A stretch of 64,000 bases of DNA, from positions 13,034,133-13,098,132 of the forward strand of contig OY743187.1 in assembly GCA_963555705.1 (NCBI GenBank). The letters are read 5' to 3'. This DNA is from Ligustrum vulgare. Taxonomy: Eukaryota > Streptophyta > Magnoliopsida > Lamiales > Oleaceae. The notes beneath the pieces are model-generated. The model saw only the letters and a list, made by a program, of their open reading frames with translations. It ran no database searches and had not been told where the DNA came from. Below are positions 59,699 to 64,000 of the stretch, in pieces. Position 1 is the first letter of the stretch. Every line of letters starts with the position of its first letter. The translations under genes were made by a program, and so were the position numbers.

Positions 59699-61895
59699 TT
59701 CCATTAGGAATATGTAAACTGCAAGCAGAGAAGTAGTTTCGAAGTAAAATGAAATTTCACCACATAAACATGTGTAATTTTGATCCATACAATAGGCAAC
59801 AACTAACAAATGTTTGAAATTTTGTGAATAGCATCCGTTTGGTAAACCAAACAAACTGGTTTAGTTTATAAACTATACAATTTCTCAAACCACTTTTTAA
59901 ACCATACACATGTTCTCTCTCCAATTTTCAACCACTATTTTCTACCTCAAAAATATAAATAAATCAGTTTATAAAGTAAACAGTGTTACCAAACTGAGGC
60001 GAATGGAAGCATATCTGATATTTGTGCACCACTGGGTCCAGCAAGATATACTTGCTATTTTACCTACATTCATAAGGAATTAGTACCAGCATGTCCCAAT
60101 ATTTTGTCAAGTTTCCATTTCTTAACATATTTTGCATAATAGATAAAGCAAGATTGATGGTGCTTTCTGGTGGTATTAGTTGAGATTACAGACAAGTGTT
60201 TTAAATGATTTAAATTATAAATAGTTAGAAACGAGTAGAGGATATGTAGTTATTACTTGTGGGTCTCTTGATATATGTGTGGATAAAAGTGGCATTATTG
60301 ATTCTCCTAAAATGATAGTCCACTAGTTTTATTTATTTTGTTTTTTGACATGAATTTTTGGTTGATATTACCATGTACTTATTGTGGTCTACCTCTATCA
60401 GTTTGTCATCATTGATGTGAACCTCGTAGGCTATAGCATTTATGACGGCAGCATGTCGTTAATGTGGTTTAATCCTGGATGGTAACATCTCATGACTTTC
60501 GTAGAATGTAGCATATCATAATTACTATTAGAAAATTGAAGCTAGCAAGTATCATTTCTAGATTCTAACTTTTTTGCCCTTACTGGTGGTAACCTTTTGT
60601 GCAGCATCTTTAGAGGGCAATCACCTTTTCAGGTCTAGTTTGCATCATTCCGGCGAAAACAAAATTGCTTAACGCGATGTCTAATTTCAATATGTTTAAT
60701 TGATCGATAAGACTATAAGTTTGAAAGTTAGAATGTGAGGTGCGCGACCAGGCACACTTCATTAAATATACTGCTGTCTCACACAGGCATAAACGCAAAT
60801 AAAGTTACACCAATTCATATGTCTGGTTAAATTATTCTATGGTGGCCGTAACTTAATATACTGTTTCTCTTTGCAGTTTTCACATAAAGGAGAAGATCGA
60901 GTCGTTGTAGGGACATTAGATTTGAATCAATGCATCAGCCTTCCAGATGAAATAACAGGAATGAAACCAAAGGTATTTATTATTTAGTGCCCATCCATTA
61001 AAAATAGACATAAAGCCTTTTTGTCCTCGTACAGTGGTTCACCAAACGCAGGATAGGGATCTCAGAATATCTAGGTAATGTTGAGGAACAAGGTCCTACA
61101 GCAAGAATTGATTGTTTGTCTCAGAATATTATTTTGTTTGGGAATTTTCAAGAACCAATATTAAAAGATGGGAAGTTAATTTCAAAAACATTATATTACA
61201 ATTTCTTTTTCATTTCCTTAAAATCTTCCACTCTCTCCAAGTGCTACATCGAAGTTTTTGCTCATACCGACATGTCTTGTGCTTCAAAATCCGTGTCTTT
61301 TATGTAGTACTGGCAAGACAATAATATAATGTACAATACTTTAACTTCTTTTTGTTCTTTAAGAAAGATTATCGAGTAATATCCAGTTCCATATGGTGAT
61401 TACTTTTCACGTGATACAGAAATCCTCAACATGGATCTTAACTTCTATAATCCCACTTCAACAGGGAATTGGGGCTGATTTTGCAAGGGCATACATTAGC
61501 AATGTATGTGTGGCCAAGGAATTGCAGAGAAATGGTTTAGGCTATGAGCTCATTGCAGAGTCAAAAATGGTGGCTGAAGATTGGGGTAGTAGCCACAGTT
61601 ATTTGAAATGCTATGAAATTTTGATTCCTAGGAATTAATGCTCAAGATTTTCTTCTCTTTGCTTATTTTTTCATGTTCTGTGTTGAGCAACTCCCTTGAC
61701 CCGAGTTTCCATAATTCATCAGGAATAAGTGATTTATATGTTCATGTGGCTGTGGATAATGCTCCGGCAAAGAATTTGTACATGAAAAGTGGTTTCGCTT
61801 TTGAGAGTGATGAACCTGCATGGCAAGCCCGGTTCTTGGATCGCCCACGAAGGCTTCTTTTATGGACAGGTCTTCCTATTACCTATGAATTGTAA
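58182..61895 (+). CDS. Plastid GCN5-related N-acetyltransferase (GNAT), five exons
   Basis: Exons: 58182-58487, 59088-59243, 60877-60972, 61465-61585, 61723-61895; all introns are GT-AG and frames join to 283 residues. The first about 60 residues (MAVLTSSPPPPPQAYLKIFK and a Ser/Pro-rich stretch without acids) look like a chloroplast transit peptide. AAACLRVRTFYDFNQQTFG begins the folded part. The acetyl-CoA site is in YISNVCVAKELQRNGLGYEL: the Q/R-x-x-G-x-G/A motif is Q207-R-N-G-L-G212. VHVAVDNAPAKNLYMKSGF is GNAT motif B. Plant plastid GNATs have dual lysine and N-terminal acetyltransferase activity on chloroplast proteins (family knowledge); substrates here are unknown. Intron 2 holds an (ATT)n tract and a MITE. 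The gene converges with the tetraspanin gene, 350 bases away. Confidence 0.9.
59662..59698. repeat. (ATT)n microsatellite in GNAT intron 2
   Basis: About 12 ATT triplets. Confidence 0.95.
59831..60000. mobile_element. Tourist-like MITE, family B, in GNAT intron 2
   Basis: Ends GCATCCGTTTGGTAAACC and inverted GCCTCAGTTTGGTAACAC; 170 bp; interior CAATTTCTCAAACCACTTTT matches other copies. No clear target duplication. Confidence 0.65.
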
Positions 61896-62244
61896 TGCAT
61901 GCTTCCCTTGGAAAACGATGCTTAATTTGTTGTTATTTTTCTTCTGCTGTACTTGTGCATTAAATTCGTGTATCTAACTGTATGTTTTTATGTATATTAT
62001 GCATTAGCAAAGTTGTAAAGGTGCCAGAACAAGAAGACAGAAATATTGAAATGAACAATAAGCCAATTTATAACAACAGATCCCAACCAAGTATATATCA
62101 ATATAAATCTGTTTATGCAAATCCAATCTGATAGAAGAACTATGCAGCAAAAGAAATAGTAACTGGCAATGTATGTAAAATTCAGAATGCAATAAAACAG
62201 TAGCTGAGGACATGTCTCCGCTAAAAAGAAGAGTGGATAAACAT

Positions 62245-62547
62245 TCAAGGGTACCGTTTCCATGAATTATCTTCCCGATTGTTTCTGAATGCACAGCATC
62301 CAACAGAGTACACGATAATGAGGAAGATGAGGAAAATGATGTTGATAACTGCCACCCTCTTCCAGTCGCTCTTAATGTCGTCCAGCAACCCTGCCTTGCA
62401 TGATTGGCAGCTGTAGCACAAGATGTTCGGATCATTGTTCCAGGCAGTGCAGTCGGAATTATTCAAGGATGAGGCTGGTATCCGAGTCCAGTTGGTTGGG
62501 CTAATGTACTGGAAGTTGCAGTCATTTGATGGCTTACAGCAACCGGA
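62245..62547 (-). CDS. Tetraspanin (TET7/8/9 type), last exon
   Basis: The exon begins after a CAG acceptor at 62547 in phase 0 and runs 100 codons to TGA at 62245. It starts SGCCKPSNDCNFQYISPTNW, the plant-specific GCCK/RP motif of the large extracellular loop, continues NSDCTAWNNDPNILCYSCQS and CKAGLLDDIKSDWKRV with the conserved loop cysteines, and ends with the fourth membrane segment VAVINIIFLIFLIIVYSVGC and a short basic tail (CAFRNNREDNSW). Plant tetraspanins organise plasma-membrane microdomains and mark exosomes. The first exon (three membrane segments) must lie beyond 64000, so the intron exceeds 1.4 kb. No defects seen. Confidence 0.93.
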   Translation of the reverse strand, partial: SGCCKPSNDCNFQYISPTNWTRIPASSLNNSDCTAWNNDPNILCYSCQSCKAGLLDDIKSDWKRVAVINIIFLIFLIIVYSVGCCAFRNNREDNSWKRYP

Positions 62548-62867
62548 CTGTGAAAAAACAGTACACGAATTAAGTTAATACCACATCCGTGGTCTGCCTT
62601 AGAATAAGTGAAGAACCTATATTAAGAAGACGAATGAAGTAGCAAAGCTCACATAAAATATACCCTTTCTCCAAGGTTTTTGGCAATAGGCAACCATATT
62701 CAAGAATCAGGTACCAAAATATAGGTATATTTACATTCACAACGAAATGAAAATTGATCTATAATTTGAAATTTGGTGTAAACTAGTCTGACAGCATGCC
62801 AACCAACATCATACGAAGTGCTTACAGTATGCGAAGAAAATAAAATTTTCACTGCTCGTAACATAAA

Positions 62868-63022
62868 GAGCTTGTTTGGTGTAGGAGTTTTAGATGAATT
62901 TTGGAATTTTAGGAGCACGTGTGGTTGAAAAGTATAAAAAGTGACGGGTTTCATAGAAATGTGTGGTTGAAAATAAATTTGTGGGGGAAAAGGAGAAAAA
63001 TTCACCACTACCAAACCAGCTG
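62868..63022. mobile_element. Tourist-like MITE, family A, in the tetraspanin intron
   Basis: A 155-bp element, the inverse-orientation relative of 49688-49842. Ends GAGCTTGTTTGGTGTAGG and inverted CAGCTGGTTTGGTAGTGG; flanked by AAA on both sides. Interior on the minus strand: TTTTCAACCACACATTTCTA. Confidence 0.7.
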
Positions 63023-63456
63023 AAAATCTTGATTAATGCTATATATCACCACTATTGCTACAACACAAGTCCAAGTGATGCTGTGTGATAGATACAATGA
63101 AAAGTAGAATAAGAATTAAACCCCTGTATGGTAAAAAATGTTTATAATTTTTTACCTTTTTTAAACGACCACATGGCAATCTCATTGGTCAGTTTTTTAA
63201 AAAGTCAACAATTTCAGCTAGACAAATATTTTCGCCAACCATTTTTGGTCTTTCAAAAAAAAGGACCAACGAAATGTTGATAAATAGAGACGTGACTCAT
63301 TTAATTGTGCCTCACTTGATGTCACATTAGTGCCACCTAGACCACTGTTTTAACACCATTGGTGATAAATAGAATTACTCAAAAACCTCTTCTATGAAAA
63401 ATGGTTTCCAGCTTCTTGTGTACTCCACAGGTGATTGCAGAACTATGAGATCATAT

Positions 63457-63627
63457 TAGAGTAATTCTAGGGTGACGTTTTTAATTGATATTATGATATG
63501 ACGCACATACATTGGGTGGTGAAAAAGCAAGTGGTGTAATAATTATTTACACCATCCAATGTATATTCAACAAGTCAAAATATCACTTAAAAATGTCAAT
63601 TTAAAATATCTTTGTAGAATTATTCAT
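63457..63627. mobile_element. Foldback MITE in the tetraspanin intron
   Basis: The left arm (GAGTAATTCTAGGGTGAC, then ATACATTGGGTGGTG) pairs with the right arm (CACCATCCAATGTATAT, then TAGAATTATTC). A central stem GTGGTGTAATAATTATTTAC adds to the hairpin. About 170 bp, noncoding. Confidence 0.55.
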
Positions 63628-64000
63628 CATATTATCCATGCTACGTACAAGGAAAAACATGGAAGAATCAAATCAAGAAAGATCACATATCAGAGCATCA
63701 TTGAACTGCTATAGCAACAAATCAGGAATTAAATGAAAAAACACAGGTGAGCATGCTCTGTAGGAAAAAAGGGATTTGATATGCACTTTTTATACAAAAA
63801 AAAAAAAAAAAAAAAAAAAAAAGCACCTTTTTCCAGACAAAATCAAAAGTTAAACTAGGTTAAAAGTCCCTCAACTTTGTAAAAATTTGAAAAATTCCAT
63901 GGACCCAACTAACAATTTCGCCAGTTGTTCTTGAAATAACTGATAATCAGATCATTGCCACCATTATGTCACAAGTTCAACAATTTCAAGAAATTTCACA

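Larger units (their letters stand above)
62548..64000 (-). other. Intron of the tetraspanin gene (partial)
   Basis: No coding sequence is seen between the last tetraspanin exon and the window edge. The span holds two MITE-like elements and an A-rich tract at 63799-63822. That it is one intron is inferred from the two-exon layout usual for this tetraspanin group. Confidence 0.6.

Overview
This is a 64-kb stretch of plant nuclear DNA. Evidence includes spliced genes with GT-AG (and one GC-AG) introns, plastid-targeting leaders, plant-only families (ATL RING-H2, XBAT RING-ankyrin, CCX exchanger, class II trehalose-phosphate synthase, plant tetraspanin) and AT-rich intergenic DNA full of Tourist-, Stowaway- and hAT-like MITEs and Helitrons. 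The gene set fits a eudicot; the species cannot be named from the sequence. No organelle, bacterial, CRISPR, rRNA or tRNA features were seen.

Layout: (1) 1-1098, minus: first 366 codons of a class II trehalose-6-phosphate synthase, running off the left edge. (2) 1.3-16 kb: gene-poor, with many MITEs, microsatellites, a GC-rich foldback and a decayed Ty3/gypsy gag relic at about 13.4-13.9 kb between two direct repeats. (3) 15,999-20,284, minus: five-exon gene for a small plastid LHC-like (one-helix) protein. (4) 20.6-34 kb: transposon belt with hAT-like elements, a probable head-to-tail array of minus-strand Helitrons (22.9-31 kb) carrying broken helicase fragments, a Helitron nested in the other orientation, and a 1.17-kb TAA-flanked element with an internal six-copy minisatellite. 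(5) 34,157-35,844, plus: intronless cation/calcium exchanger with a one-base frameshift. (6) 38,640-40,091, minus: ATL13/47-type RING-H2 ligase. (7) 40-48.4 kb: repeats, including a near-perfect GC-rich palindrome at 41.3 kb. (8) 48,428-52,970, minus: ten-exon XBAT32-type RING-ankyrin ligase (508 aa). (9) 56.6-57.5 kb, minus: FAR1/MULE-derived relic. (10) 58,182-61,895, plus: five-exon plastid GNAT acetyltransferase. (11) 62,245-62,547, minus: last exon of a tetraspanin whose first exon lies beyond the right edge.

The genes do not form a pathway; they are independent plant genes embedded in repeats. The GNAT and tetraspanin genes are convergent neighbours, and from memory the same pair is adjacent on Arabidopsis chromosome 4, so part of the window may be an old syntenic block. 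The most notable observations are the Helitron array with a datable nested hAT insertion, the minisatellite-bearing Tourist-like element, the GC-rich foldback family, the GC-AG intron in the XBAT32-like gene, the exchanger frameshift, and the Arg-to-Ala change in the LHC motif of the one-helix protein.
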